Positions 11,344 to 24,347 of a DNA stretch of 64,000 nucleotides are shown here, piece by piece. Source of the stretch: Turnera subulata (Eukaryota; Streptophyta; Magnoliopsida; Malpighiales; Passifloraceae); assembly GCA_028386065.3 (NCBI GenBank), contig JAKUCV010006736.1, positions 24,799-88,798 of the forward strand, read 5' to 3'. The notes below the pieces were generated by a model. The model was not told the DNA's origin, made no database searches, and worked only from the letters and a program-made list of their open reading frames with translations. Each line of letters begins with the position of its first letter. The stretch's first letter is position 1. The translations under genes were made by a program, and so were the position numbers.

Positions 11344-13170
11344 CTAAGCAGCAGGAGGCCTGAGCTCATGGTCACGCGATGTATCGCAAGTAGCTGGAGG
11401 TAAGTATTGCCACATTGGTATCAGACTATAGCCGGGAAATACAGGCATCTTGCTCGGCGCAGGATGATAAGCAGCTGGATGAGCCGGCATGAATCCAGAC
11501 GGTGGAACAGCTGCAGCTTTCAACTGTTGCTCCATCCTTTCTTTATCTACCTTAAGCATGAGTTTCTCTTCACGAAGTTCATTTTTTTCAGCCTGTTGTG
11601 GGGACAAAAAAAATAGAAAGCCATGGTCAAAACCCCCACGGCAATACAATTCTGGTGTGCAGACAAGAAGAAACCATTAATATCTTAAACAAACTATAAA
11701 ACATAGTTTGAAAACTCAAAATGATAAGGTGCCGAGCTCCTGAAAATAAGGAATATATTGTATTCAGCTACTAGTTAAGAGGCTATTTTGATTCCGAAAT
11801 AAGCTCTGGACCATCAACTTAGAAGCAGTGCGACAAGATTCTTAATGTATTTGCAAGTTCCCAAGGCCCAGAATCCACATTGTCCAGGCATTTTTCAGAA
11901 TATTAAATAATGTTGAAATACAGCACAGATTTACAAATCCAACACCAGAAATTTTTGGGACTTCACCAATTCGATAGAAGTGTTAGCAAAGTAGGGGTAC
12001 GATTGGTAATATAAGAGAACAAGAACACAATTATACATCATCCTGAGCCGTGTCCCTCATGAATTAAAACAGATTGATGGGACAAAAAAAAATGCATAGG
12101 GTGAAGCTAAAAAGAGAACAGTAGCAATTTAGGAAGACTCAAACTCTGAGTGCCCCCAGAATTTAAGAGCATGAAGATAATGCTGAAACTAGTAAGCATA
12201 TAATGCCGCTATAATATGTAAACATGCCCTGGAAAAAGAGTACCTTAAGGCTTTTAATTTCTTCCAGCAGCTTCTCGTTTGTGTCTTTGAGTTCCTGGGC
12301 CTCATTCCTCAGCTGGTTCAGAACTCGAATGGCATCGTCAATTATGGCAGGTTTGTCAGTTCTCGCAGGTCTACCAGGGTCCAATACAGCGCTCAAATCC
12401 AAAAACCTGCAACAACATCAAAATCTGTCTTGTTAACTACTGTCAGAAGAGAAAACACACACCCCCAAAAGTTCTATTCACTCTAAATACACTATACAAC
12501 ATTTGTCAGAATCTAACCAAGATAACATATTATTTGACAGCAAGTCTCCTGGTACAAATTGCTAAATACAAAACCAAAACCAGTGAGAAGAGCATGCCTG
12601 TCATTCAATTTCTCTCTCCTTAACTTCTCCCTGCAAGCCTTTGACTCCGCCCTGTTGCACGAACTGCTCCGTCCCCTATTAGCACAAACAAAACACCAGA
12701 AAAACCCTAATTAACAACTCTTAACCCAGAATCAAATCATTCCCCCTCAACGCATTGCAATATAATACAAAGGCACGTTTTTTCTTTTCCTCGAATATAA
12801 TCTAACAGTACAATACTTGATAAATACTAATAATACAAAGTGAATACCTCTTTCGCGAGCATTCTTTCTCTTGCGATGGAACACCACCCCCACCCCCACC
12901 AGTAGAGGAGCGATCCCCATCTACACAAAAACTAAAATCAACATCCCCAGGAACACCACCACTGCAATATAAACCACGGATCTTATCAAGCGAAATGAAA
13001 TCGATTCTTATTTGGCACAAAAATTGGGAAAAAGAAATTGGAAAAAAAAAACCTAGGGATAGAGAAATATACCTGAGGTTATTGTTGTTGGACAAAAGGA
13101 AATCGGAATTGACGGCTTCGTCGATGCAATCGAGAAAATCCCAGCAACTATATTCCACTAATGGATCCAT
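11344..13170 (-). CDS. bHLH transcription factor, group IVc (bHLH34/bHLH104 type, 5 exons)
   Basis: In Arabidopsis, group IVc bHLH proteins (bHLH34, 104, 105/ILR3, 115) pair with each other to activate iron-deficiency genes and are targeted by BTS E3 ligases. Coding exons in reading order are 13170-13073, 12961-12848, 12675-12598, 12406-12244 and 11592-11344, giving 233 residues. An acidic N-terminus and a glycine run (about residues 54-59) lead to a basic region with KACREKLRREKLNDRF (about 83-98). The loop and second helix contain TDKPAIIDDAIRVLNQLRNE, then a long leucine zipper (about 140-177). The C-terminus ends in HELRPPAA, shared with bHLH104. Intron 3 starts with GC, not GT, at 12597-12596; splicing there restores the invariant DRF motif. 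I infer a bHLH34/104 orthologue from the helix-loop-helix and C-terminus. Confidence 0.93.
12407..12597 (-). other. GC-AG intron in the bHLH gene
   Basis: Read on the minus strand, exon 3 ends ...AATGACAG and the intron starts GCATGC; it ends TTGTTGCAG. Joining here yields LNDRFLDLS, matching the conserved family sequence. The nearest downstream GT would insert about eight residues into the first helix. The AG before GC agrees with known GC-AG introns, which need a strong exon-side match. Confidence 0.8.
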
Positions 13171-14551
13171 GAATTTTTATTTGTTTATTTATTTTGGTAA
13201 CGAAAAAAATAATTGGAGAAATGGAGGGTTTGTTTTGGATTTGACGGAGGAGTGTGGAGAGATAGAGGACAGTAAGGAGGAGGAGGAGGAGAAGAGCGAC
13301 TTATTTGGGGTTCTGGCTCTCCATCTTTGAGAAATTATTTTGACTGCCAAAAAAAAAATTATCAAAATAAAGTGACAAGGGCTTTTGGGGTTGAAGGAAA
13401 GACCAATCGGCTTCCACCACGTGGAAGGGAAATCAAAAGAGTCATGATTGGATTGCGCGCCGCCGCGTAGGTGAGTCTCGATGACCGCTGAAACGGAATT
13501 ATTTTTTTGAAAAATAAAAGAAAAAAAAAGTAGTACTACTGGGAGGGGATAGTAGTGGTGGTCGGTAGTTGCTATTTATTTGGAGTATTTTTTTAGGCCA
13601 CCAAACCTAAAAATTGACAGACAAATTATGCCTAATTAAGCACGAGGAGGGATTGGATTTGCATTGTGTAAACCGTAAAGAACCAAACAGTTGCCCCAGT
13701 AGTCAACCATGCATTCATTCTGTTATTATTTCCTTTTTATCTTAAACCTGTATTTATTAATTCCTGTTTTTGTACTGCCTAGACTAGAGAGATATGTTTT
13801 GTTGCACACATGGTTTATCTGGCCCCCTTTCAAAACCCGCCAAATATCATCCATATAGGGGATTACGGGACTAAGATTAGTTTCGATCTTTTTGGTTGGT
13901 TAAAACCCCCAAGATTAGCTGTATGATAGTTGTGTTTGATTGCGCAAATATTACTTGCCATCGTTATACACAAAGCACATGACATTTTATGCGTTTCCTT
14001 GTTTGTATTCTTTTTCAGTTAAAAAAAAAAAAAAAGGAAAGAAAAGGGAGCATCAAGTCCTAACGATAGAATATGAGGAAGATAAGATAACAATACCAGG
14101 AAGATTAAGATAACAAATAGCATATGGCTTTAGAAAAGTTTGGAGGACAACGAATCTTAATTTGGCGAGCTAACTCAGGTTAGCAATATTGAGTCAGATA
14201 AAAAGCCTGGAAATCATAAGCACCACTGTCTTTGTTGCAATATTAATATGTAATTGTAGCAAGACCAGATTTACTTGGTGATGCAACCAAATCCAACAGA
14301 TTTTGAGCCCAACAAACCCACCATTTCTAGCCCATTTTTAAACTATTACGGTCGAAGCAGAGAGGCATGGAGAACAAACTGCCCTCCTTTTTTATTTTAT
14401 TTAATTTTGCCCATCAAAGGAGCTAATTTTTGCATCTTCCTCTTAAGCAGATGCATGCGTCGCATTTTATGTGTACAAAGCTATTTACCATGTGTAAAAG
14501 AAAAATCCAGAACAATCAGAGTACGCACATCAGCAAGAAATTACAGAAGAA
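13171..14551. other. Spacer: bHLH promoter side to ETFB 3' end
   Basis: The bHLH gene reads leftward, so 13171 to about 13400 is its 5' UTR/promoter side. It has a CT-rich run on the transcribed strand (GGAGGAGGAGGAGGAG on the plus strand at about 13275-13291), common in plant 5' UTRs. A GC-rich patch with GCGCGCCGCCGCG lies near 13456. The ETFB 3' UTR lies near 14250-14551. No other gene was seen. Confidence 0.5.
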
Positions 14552-17132
14552 TCAAATGACATGAGCCTCATTCTTGAGCTTGTCAATCAACTCGTCAACA
14601 GAAGAAACAAGAACCCCAGCTTTTCGCTTCGGAGGTTCTGTGACTTCAACGACCTCCAGATCAGGCCTGATTTCCACGTTCAATTCCTGTGGAGAGTATT
14701 TCTTAATCACCTTCGACTTAGCTTTCATGATGTTGGGCAGAGTTGCATACCTCGGCTGATTAAGTCTCAAATCAGTCCTGCATAGAGGAAGAAAAAGGTG
14801 AAACAACGTGACTGACAAGATATCCAGCCAAAAAGGCACACGGTGTCCAGTGGAATAACAACAACACTTGGTTTCTGATCTCAATTGTAGTCATTCTACG
14901 GAAACATTTTTCAAAGTCAAAAGACTGCAACAAGAAAATCAGACGGCTACTGCCAGTTTTGCGATGCAGCAAGTGAATGCCAGCCCTAATAAGAAATGTG
15001 CATCTTAAATAGGACGCCTAAAACGTTTTCCAAGCATTCAAAAAGCCAAAAGGAGCTGCTTTCTGTAGCATCAATGTCACCTGATGCTCAATATGCTTGC
15101 AAGAATATGGTCAGCTCAGTTCCATTCATAATTCATTTCTCTTCAAATAGCAATGTACAATTCGTTAGCTTAATAAGGCTCCCCTGCTTTGTGGTTATAA
15201 GCGGACCACTACTAAATACATTTACCACCTATTTCTTGCCTCAGCCATTACAAAATATTTTTAAAACGACCTCATGAACCCCATGAACTTAAAGCAAACT
15301 GAAGGTAAGACAGAATTTGAAAGAATTGGATACTTACGTGATTACTGCAGGCAAATCTAAAGATAGAGTCTCAAGACCACCATCTACCTCTCTCTCTACG
15401 GTTGCTACCTGTTTCTCCTTGTCGAGTACCACCTACTAGAGAGCAGCAGTAAGCCATATTGAATTCAATCCAAAAGTTCCCATCTAACTAGTCAGCCAGC
15501 AGTATCAGAAAGCAAGACGAGCCAACAATAGAAAGGCACCAGCCAAGATTCAGATATAGGACATACATACTCCACCCCATTCCTTTAGCAAACAACATTT
15601 AATGGTTAAGCGAATGAAAATGAAATAGTATTAAACTCACATGAGCAAAAGAGTCAAACAACTGTTCTCTCACACAAATCCCATGCTGATTTCCTTTGTT
15701 TCAGTATACGGCCTGATGCAAATGCATACTGAAACAAAAAAGGAAACAGAACAGAACAAGTAAAGGCTGAAAGGTCCAGCTAAATCCTAAGAGAAAGACC
15801 CAAGGAACACTATGCAAAGCCAGGGAATCACCCTACGGTGCTCTCACATTAAAGAAAGGCATGAAAAAGAAGAAGAGTTCCTCTTTGTATGTCAGTAATA
15901 CAAGTAGCGATTATTTCGTCAATAATACAACCAATATACAATTTGCTTCTTAGTTTTTCACGCATCCTACAGGAACATGCGAGAGAACGACTAATCAGAC
16001 AAAAAAAGAAGTTACCTCTCCAATTCTGCAGGAAGTATAAAATCCCTAAATCCTTGCAGCAACTAATTCATAAGAACCAAACACCGAAATGAAAATCTTA
16101 TTTGCATGTTGCAAATTAGATTTTTGTTTCAAGAGTTTAAGATCATGATGATGCACAATGTTTTAAAAGTCAATTTTAATTAGCATCATTCCCCATGTCT
16201 AAATATTTGATCGGGGTGATAGACAACCCGCTGCCGTAAAAGTTAAAGTGTGCACACAATAGACATTATTTGCACCCAATAAGTCTCCCTTTCTGCATTA
16301 TGGTGTGCCTTACTGTTCGTTTTAACATTAGATTGTTAACTTGCGCATTCGTTTCAGATAATTAACTTGTTCCCCCTGACAATGTCATGAACCAATAAGG
16401 CAACAGCTGTAAATGTAATTAATCTTGACACCTGAAGTTGCAGAAATTCACTATCCAGTAATTGTTACTCTCAAAGAAAGCAGCTTTGACTAACCTTCGA
16501 AGCAAATGTACCCTGAGGCCAACCGAGCAAGCCAGCCACCATTTGCCCAGTTTGATTGCAATCATCATCAATAGCCTAAACAACCCAAAACACAAGAAAA
16601 TGTAAAAGATTATCAAAATCTCTCAAACAGCAAAGCAAAGACAAGAAATTGCCTTACGAACACGAACCTGCTTGCCCATAATGATGAGACCAGGCTTCTC
16701 CACATCCACAAGAGCCTTTAAAAGCTTAGCAACAGCGAGGGGAAACAGCGCAGCCGTAGACTCGACGTGAATCCCTCGATCGGCGCCCATGGCAAGACCC
16801 GTCCGCAGAGTATCCGCGCACTGGGCGGGGCCCATGGTGACGGCGACAACCTCCGACGCCAGACCGGCCTCCTTGATTCGGAGCGCCTCCTCCAGAGCTA
16901 TCTCGCAAAATGGGTTCATCGACATCTTCACGTTGTTTGTCTCCACCCCACTCTAAACGAAACAACAACAACAACAACAAAAATAAGATTAGAAAACACC
17001 CACTAAGGTTTTAAAAGAACTGGGTTCTCTTGATTGTTGATGAATTTTTGGTTACTTTTTTACCTTGTCGGGCTTAACTCTGATCTTAACGGCATAATCG
17101 ACGACTCGCTTTATGGCTACCATTATCTTCAT
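14552..17132 (-). CDS. ETFB: Electron transfer flavoprotein subunit beta (5 exons)
   Basis: This subunit of the mitochondrial matrix ETF heterodimer passes electrons from matrix dehydrogenases (isovaleryl-CoA and 2-hydroxyglutarate dehydrogenases in plants) to ETF:ubiquinone oxidoreductase. That supports branched-chain amino acid and lysine breakdown in dark or sugar-starved tissue. Coding exons in reading order are 17132-17064, 16952-16668, 16575-16495, 15432-15338 and 14777-14552. Junctions are GT-AG and in frame, giving 251 residues, the same as recalled for Arabidopsis ETFB. It starts [17 protein letters not shown], carries [20 protein letters not shown] and [17 protein letters not shown], the DDDCNQTGQ block, the family signature region with DREVDGG-like [10 protein letters not shown] and [20 protein letters not shown], and ends KLKNEAHVI. 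There is no obvious cleavable presequence, as usual for ETF beta. All expected blocks are present. Confidence 0.96.
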
Positions 17133-20100
17133 GGTTGTCTTTGTTTCTTTCTGGGTATCCGAATACTGCTTCCTTGCGTGCTTGAAGGATTATGAAGTGG
17201 GCTGAAAATGGCAGAGAAGTAGAACTCTCAATTCATGACTCAAGCTTTCCTTCTACTTTAATTCTAAAAATAAAACATTAACTTAAATAATTTTGTTTGT
17301 TCAATTTATAAAAATATTTTTTTTGTTTTATCATTTATGTTTCTATATATGCGAAGCAAGGGGACAAGTTTTTTGGATTTGTAAGAATAAGCTTGACACA
17401 TCAGTATGTGCTATGATATTATCCATTGCCCAAAAAAATGTTCTACGGAGTATGGGGTGCAATACTCTAATGATTCACTACTTATTTCTGCCAACATTCA
17501 ATCTCACTTGGTCACACTCCAACCCTTGATTCCAGATCCTCAGTATATTTTGATTTGTTGTCGTAAAAAGTGTAAAACCTAATGATCTGTATTGTGCGAG
17601 TCATTGCATCCAGTGTTCGGCAAATAAATTTACATGAATCTTCTTCTCAAAACAATTGTGTGTACACAAAAGCCATGAGGTATTAAGGAAATACCATCAC
17701 CGGTTGTCCTACTAATCTTATTATTACCCGTAGTCGTAGATATTTGTTCATTTCTTAGGAACTTATTAGAAACGTGCACGACTCGGTACTTCAAATGATA
17801 AACCCAGCGCAGATATAATAGACACCTCACAAAGGGAAAAGACAATATGAACGTTGGGATAGGAGTTTAGGAGAGAAAGTCCTAGTATATCAGCCAATCT
17901 AGTCAGCAATACTTAGTTTCCCGGGCCTAAGAAGTAAGAACTTGTTTCAAGTTACAATCCTATACACTAACGGGTCATTAATTTGAATGATATTTCATAT
18001 TTCACTCTCATTCTTTTCATAACCTGTTTGAGTCCCAAATATACTGAAAATTATTCACCAGAAAGATAATGAACCGGTATTAAAAACTTAGAATAATAAA
18101 CCTGATGTATTAAAATGCTGTTTTTTTTTGGTTGAGGTACGGGTTTATTTTTTATACAAGGTGGAGACCGGAGAGGGTAATTTGCATTTGTCCCGAATTT
18201 GTCATCCCCTTTCTCATCCCCAATATGGTCACCCATGACCAAGACCCACCGAGCCCGAACGTTCTCTTGTGACCTTGTCTCTTTATCTCTAGCGGACTTA
18301 AGCCTATACAGTTAATAGGTTACTTATTACAGGCCTTGACGATGAACGAATTAATAATCGGGCTCAATAGCACCTTAGCCCAGATAAACAGAAAGATGAT
18401 GAGAGTGGTAACATGTGTTTTTCTCCTTTTTTTTTTTTACACAGAATAAAATCACTGCTGCCACATAAAAATTCTGGAAAGAAAAAAACATGAAAAAAAT
18501 GCTGCTATAAATATCGCAAAGTTTAGGAAACACAGGAGAAATGTGGAAGAAATATTAAGAGGCAAAGAAAACAAATCAATATATTTCCCCAACAGTTGAA
18601 ACCCAACATCCCACGGGACGCCGAAGTGTGTCACAAATTTTCTTATCTTTGCCCATACATGAAAGCACATGGCTGATTTCGAGTTTTTTGTGGTCATAGG
18701 AGCATCAAATAGAGCCTCTCAATACTGATATTGTACTAATTTCTTCTCAGTGGTTGTACCAGAACAAACAACAAACTGTAGATATGGGGGTTGTAATAAG
18801 ACTGTCAAAGAAATTGGAAACCAATACATGACTCTTTCCAATAAAATATATATTGTGCACTCTTCTTCTGCAACCAGCAAGACATGGATGATCATGATAT
18901 ATATTTTGATGTCTTGAAGTTGCTGCATCCTCATTGTCCCTTGGTTGGAGGAATGGACTTCTGATTTTCCAACTCACAACCCATATGGGTTTATCTGTAA
19001 TTCCTTGCTAACATATCCGAATTGATACGGAAAATCATGGCTTAAAAATGTCGTCCATGAGTCCATGATGTGTTGGCGGGATTTAGTTTCTTGCCCAGAT
19101 TATAGTTTAATCTTTTATGCTATCGCTTCAATGCAAGTGCACCATTCCTTCTAAAAAAAAAGAATATTTGGTCCTTGACGAGATTTTGAACTGTTAAATT
19201 TCAAGTGGTCAATCCTAAAAAAATTTATTGCCTTGAGCAGAAAAAAAAAAAAACAATGAAGGTTCTATTTCATCGATTTGCTTGGTTTTGGAAATCATTT
19301 ATATTCAATTGCTTCGACATTGATGAAGCATCTTTGGTCTTTCAGGGGACCATGGCAGAGAGTTAAGTCTAAAATAATAAATTGAATATGCAAGATATAA
19401 ATACATTGCAACTGAAGAAAGAAAACAAGAACCATTGTGTTTTTTTTAAATCAATTAGAGCGAGAAGAGTTTTGCCTGGAGTATGATTAAAAAACCGAAC
19501 CCAGCTAGAAGTCCTGTTCATCGCCAGTTTCAATAACCATATATTTTATTTGTGTTATTATTTGCTGTAACTTAGACTTATATTCACCTTCAAACAACCA
19601 TGGTTTGAACTTGTAAGAGGTAACATTATTGATAAAGTTGATTGATGTGTGTAAGTGGGTGATTCATACAGGTTGGAAATAAGGGTAGTTAAGGAACAAG
19701 AACCATGACCAACCACGACCAAACCGCATACACCTTCCCTCTTCAACCAAAATTAGCATTATTGATGCAAGAAGTTGGTGGCATGGCAGCTTCCATGATT
19801 ATCTTCCATGAAAAGGACCCTTCTGTGCCTCCTTATCAATGGAAAGGGATCTTTCCAATTCTATAATATTTGTTTTCTCTTTTCCTTTTTTGCTCTTTTT
19901 GGTCGTTTGTAATTTTTCCCTCCAATATTGAATAGCAGCATTCATTATTATTTTGTTTTAAAGTATGGACAATAGCGTTATTCACACGAAGTGTATGATT
20001 CTCTCAATCGAAGGGGACCCCTTTACTTCCTAAATCAATGCTAGGGGACCTTTCGTTGGGCCAATTATCCTTTCGATTCTGGTAGGGAGTTCCCTGTCAG

Positions 20101-20513
20101 CTCTGTGACAAGAGATTCTTAACTTCTTTATGATTTCATACAAACACTTGTGACAATCCAATCACTTATGGTTTGAGCCTAGAACAAAATATACCAACCA
20201 AAAGCTGTTCACGCTTTAGGAGTAATCAAATCCAAGAAGAATAAAAATAGGTAGACATGTACGATTTATAATGTAAGAGAGCTTTAGTTTAGGCAATGAT
20301 ACTCATAATCATGGTTGTTCAATTATATAGAACACAACTGGCCCAGTCGATTGCAAGAATCCAAGAATCAAATGAAATAAGAATCTGGGATTTCAATTGA
20401 ATAGTTTTATGTCACAAAAATCCTATGCTTTTTAAACACATATAACATCCCTATATCTCTAACAAGAGAGAAAAAAAAAAAAACCATAAACAAAAAAGAA
20501 TCAATCTAAAACT
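17133..20513. other. Intergenic spacer, 3.4 kb
   Basis: The left part is the ETFB promoter/5' UTR and the right part the 3' side of the ATL gene. Open frames here (for example 17293-17529, 18452-18697, 19558-19746) are short, AT-rich and without recognisable domains. No repeat with clear termini was seen. Confidence 0.5.
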
Positions 20514-21575
20514 TTATGGCTCCAAATAGACAGGTAGTATGGCTGAACTTCTGGATCCCCTGCCATGTCCAAAGGAGAAGAAATTTCTTCTGGCTCTACT
20601 GCTACAACCATCAATAGGACTGACCTCACTGACTAGTCTGCGCTGTTGAACAATCTCTTGAACTGACAAATAAAGCTGCCGATCTGCTGATGAGTCCATA
20701 GAGAAAGACCTCCTTATGGGTTGAATCCCAAACTGATCATCTTTGCCTCTTGTGTCAATACATTCATCACCCATGCTTGTAACCTTATTGAACTTCCTTG
20801 CTTTCTTGTGGCCAACTCTCTGCTCTAACTTCCTGGGGGAAGGGCTAATGGAACGAGCTGATGATAATTCCCCTGTGCTCAACTTTTCCTGCGCTGCAAG
20901 CAATGTCTGATCTGTGGAGTCTTGGTTACCCAACTCAATCACAACATAATCTTCATCCCCACCCATGAGGCTTTCACTGTAAGGATTTGGATCTTGAGGG
21001 GTGGAGCTGGGAGCAATAATGTGATCCATTGGGTACCTTGAGATGCTTGAAATGCTGATTCTGCAGAGAGGGCAATTATCATTGCTTTGAAGCCAAACAT
21101 CAATGCAATCTATATGGAAAACATGGCCACAATTTGGCATCACCCTTAGCCTCTCATCTTCTTGGAACTCATTCAAGCAAACTGCACACTCGGAAATGCT
21201 CCTCTCTCCAAACTCACCATTGCTGTTTCCTGCTCTCTTGAATTGAAATATTGGGATTGACCTTATCACTGCCTCGTCAAGACCACGGTTCTCCGCTGCT
21301 CGAGAGTAAGGCATTAAAGGGTCTTCGTGATTGCCGCTTCTTGACAAAGAGAATCGCCGTAGCAGATCAATCCGATGCCAACTAAGGCAGCATTTGATGA
21401 CAAAGACGTAGTAGCCCACCAACAAGAATGCTGTGGCCAAAATGCCTATTATAGCTACAGCTATAATCGGGAAACTTGTACCAGAAGAATGCGGATGAGC
21501 TCCAAAGATTGAACTCCCAGGACTGGAGATTGGTGGAAGAGAATGAGAGCTGTAGCTTCTGCCTACAAGATCCAT
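20514..21575 (-). CDS. RING-H2 finger protein, ATL family (ATL16/ATL1 type)
   Basis: This is a membrane-anchored RING-H2 protein of the ATL class, a plant E3 ubiquitin ligase family, 353 residues in one exon as is usual for ATLs. A single transmembrane segment lies at about residues 35-60 (FPIIAVAIIGILATAFLLVG). A basic stretch follows, then the GLD box (NRGLDEAVI, about 96-104) and the RING-H2 finger at 130-171. The finger spacing is C-x2-C-x15-C-x-H-x2-H-x2-C-x10-C-x2-C, with the ATL-typical tryptophan in DVWLQ. The C-terminal half carries VTSMGDECIDTRGKD, IQPIRRSFSMDSS and the terminal ILPVYLEP, which I recognise from Arabidopsis ATL16/ATL1. All metal ligands are present. ATL16 and ETFB are also neighbours in Arabidopsis (At5g43420, At5g43430), which supports orthology. 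Substrates are unknown. Confidence 0.95.
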   Translation of the reverse strand: MDLVGRSYSSHSLPPISSPGSSIFGAHPHSSGTSFPIIAVAIIGILATAFLLVGYYVFVIKCCLSWHRIDLLRRFSLSRSGNHEDPLMPYSRAAENRGLDEAVIRSIPIFQFKRAGNSNGEFGERSISECAVCLNEFQEDERLRVMPNCGHVFHIDCIDVWLQSNDNCPLCRISISSISRYPMDHIIAPSSTPQDPNPYSESLMGGDEDYVVIELGNQDSTDQTLLAAQEKLSTGELSSARSISPSPRKLEQRVGHKKARKFNKVTSMGDECIDTRGKDDQFGIQPIRRSFSMDSSADRQLYLSVQEIVQQRRLVSEVSPIDGCSSRARRNFFSFGHGRGSRSSAILPVYLEP

Positions 21576-23709
21576 GGAAATGTTTTCACAACTGTATTGG
21601 ATCTTGAGTAGTAGAAGACATGCAAGTTACTAGGAAACTACCAGATGGAATTCAGGAAGTTGCATGAAACTTATCAATGGAAAAGAAAAGGGCCTTGGAT
21701 AGTTATGAAGAAAGATTTGAAAAGAGACAGGTGTGGTGTCATGAAAGATGCAGGAACATGGAGAAGCAGAGAGACAGGAGAGAGATAGTCCAGGTGGTAT
21801 AAATGAGGGGAGGTGTTAAACAGGGACATGTAAGCCTTGAAATTCAATGAAACTGTACTCTTTTTTAAACAATTCTTCTTTTTTTTTTTTCCAAGGACAG
21901 AAAGTCTGAGCTAAGAGGGCGTAGTTGGTGAATTTTCTTTCTTGTTCCCATGAGAAAGTGCCTCGATTATTGTATTAATTTTTAGTTTTCCAGTGACTGC
22001 AGTAGTGTGTACACTGCTATAAAAAAATGGAGTGTTTTAGAATTACTATAACATATAGTTAGTCTCAGCCTCTCAGGGACGGGTGCCCACAATAACATCA
22101 TCTGTGAGGCTTCACATTTTTATCGATACAAATGGGAACCAAACCAAGACAACCAATAGCATATGTAGCTGTCAACTATATATATTGTCTTTTAAATTAA
22201 AAGACGGTTCTTGATCAATAGTCAAAATATTTTTTTTTATGCAAAATCAACCCACACTGTGTTCTCCCCAAATTACTCGTAAAAACCGGTATATGCTGTA
22301 GCAGCTGTAGGCTTTGATACCTAAACCTTGATTGTATGCATCATTTAGAAGATACTAGTATATATTGAGGTGGACAAGGAGATCATAGCAGTACTTAAAT
22401 TACTCTGATTAATGCATTTTATCCTCTAGTGAATTCTCAATCATGCTGCAGTGATGGCCCAACAAATAAATTGACATCATTATATCGATTCAAAATTAAA
22501 CTAACGAAAGGGAACCTAGCGCACACTGTATATTCAAATTACTTAAACTCGTGGGTATATTATGTATGATGCGACTTCGCATAGAAATGATTCAAGGCCT
22601 TGACTTTCCACACACTACAAATCCATTCTCAATAATCATCAAATCATATAGCAAAAAAATGTCCCGACAGCCACATGCAGGCCACCATATACATTGCTTC
22701 CCTTATATTGACTCAGAATTGCAATGTAGACATGCATCTAACTTTTGCATTTTCTTTTCTTTCTTTTGTAAAAAGAAACTTTTTTGTTTTGCATTTTTTA
22801 ACATCTTATAATAAAAACAAACCTTTCTCTCCCTCTTCCCTAATTTGAAACCTTCTAGACGTAATATCCATAATGCACACCACACTGCACATTGATTTGG
22901 AAGGAAATTTTTCCAAGTGGGTCCCACAAATGAAGGGTTTAGTCAAAGAGGATTATATGAATGTCACTCAGGAAAGTCAAATACGTGTGTGAAGAAATCG
23001 TATATAGAGTAGGAGGACCGACACAATCCCAACCTACACAGCCTACATGTTGACAAAGGAACAGAAAGATAAGCTGCAAAGTAGTACTACTGTATTATGT
23101 ATAGGCACTTTCAAAAAGTTTGCACTCTGGAGTCAAAACTTGTAGCCTGTGCCAAATAAACCTCCACTTTTCTGCACAATTTTCTTCATTTTTGTAAACC
23201 GTGCAAAACTTTCTCATTCTGAACGTTTGGTAGAAAAAGAAAGAAAGTTAAATGACCTTTGCTTGCTACTAAGAAAAGAATATTTGTCTTGACAAACGGG
23301 AAGATTTGAGTATTTATGCTTGATGGTAGATAGGAGTGGCATAAGAACTGTTGTAATTAATTAATGGCCTCCGTTTCAATCTCGGCCTCTTAATTTGTTT
23401 CTTGTTAACTTGCATAATTAATAACCATTTTTGGTTCTGTGATCACTTTCTATTCAGCAGAAAAAACAACATGAAGTTGAGATCAAATAAGTCTTTATTC
23501 CACATCTTCTAAAAAAATTCTTTATTCCACATGAAATGTTTTCATAAGATGTCACTTTGGGTTTGCTATGTTGTTGCGTACATCAGAGATATTAGTTTTT
23601 ACTGGCATATCAATCAAAGAAGAAACAAATTAAAACGAAGCATGAGTTGTGTCTAGCTAGCCACACGTACAATTCATGCCTCTCGATCGGTCTATGCATG
23701 ACCTATTAG
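21576..23709. other. ATL promoter side and spacer up to the TRIM
   Basis: About 21576-21860 is the likely 5' UTR/promoter of the leftward ATL gene. The rest is AT-rich spacer without a recognisable gene. The frames at 22551-22811 and 22703-22927 lie on opposite strands over the same AT-rich DNA and show no domain. Confidence 0.5.
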
Positions 23710-23917
23710 TGTTGGGTGTTCAAGTATGAATAATCGTCCCACATCGGATAGAAAGAGACCAAGTAAGTAAAATATAAGTGGAATGGACCCATGTACCCAA
23801 TGCCTTAAGGTTTTGGGTTACTTTGTGGTGTCCAAGCCTACGAGTGTGTATCTCACTTGGACCTTGCTTGTTTTCTCCCTAATTTGCGGGCTACTCCCGG
23901 CGCTTTACTTGCTAACA
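23710..23917 (+). repeat. TRIM copy 1, left LTR
   Basis: 208 bp, TG...CA bounded, preceded by ATTAG at 23705-23709. Its last 17 bases (CGCTTTACTTGCTAACA) nearly match the 3' end of the neighbouring Copia LTR. Confidence 0.88.
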
Positions 23918-24139
23918 AGTGGTAGCGGAGCCAGGTTCGGCTGTGATCGATATTGATACGCGACATGGTTTGCCCTGTGGTTGCTGCCCCGGCTAGTTGT
24001 GGAGTTGTAAGGCGTAACTCTTGAAAACCAAAGAGATTGGCAGGCGCGTGCTCCTTTGTACACGGGTTTGGTGTTGTGAAGCGGGCTCTTGAGGATGTCG
24101 CAGCCCGATGTGGAAGAAACTCACACTTGAGGGGGAGAT

Positions 24140-24347
24140 TGTTGGGTGTTCAAGTATGAGTAATTGTCCCACATCGGATAGAAAGAGACCAAGTGAGTAA
24201 AATATAAGTGGAATGGACCCATGTACCCAATGCCTTAAGGTTTTGGGTTACTTTATGGTGTCCAAGCCTACGAGTGTGGATCTCACTTGGACCTTGCTTG
24301 TTTTCTCCCTGATTTGCGGGCTACTCCCGGCGCTTTACTTGCTAACA
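24140..24347 (+). repeat. TRIM copy 1, right LTR
   Basis: Near-identical to 23710-23917. The match to the left copy continues about 5 bases past the LTR end (AGTGG, the start of the primer-binding region) before the Copia sequence begins. Confidence 0.88.

Larger units (their letters stand above)
23710..24347 (+). mobile_element. TRIM (terminal-repeat retrotransposon in miniature), copy 1
   Basis: Two direct repeats of 208 bp (23710-23917 and 24140-24347), each starting TGTTGGGTGTTC and ending TTGCTAACA, flank a 222-bp non-coding interior. Directly after the first repeat is TGGTAGCGGAGCC, close to the initiator tRNA-Met primer-binding site TGGTATCAGAGCC. Directly before the second repeat is the purine tract GAGGGGGAGAT. 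These are the parts of an LTR retrotransposon without genes. The repeats differ by only a few bases, so the insertion is fairly young. The left flank is ATTAG; the right flank continues straight into a Copia LTR (see findings). Confidence 0.9.
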
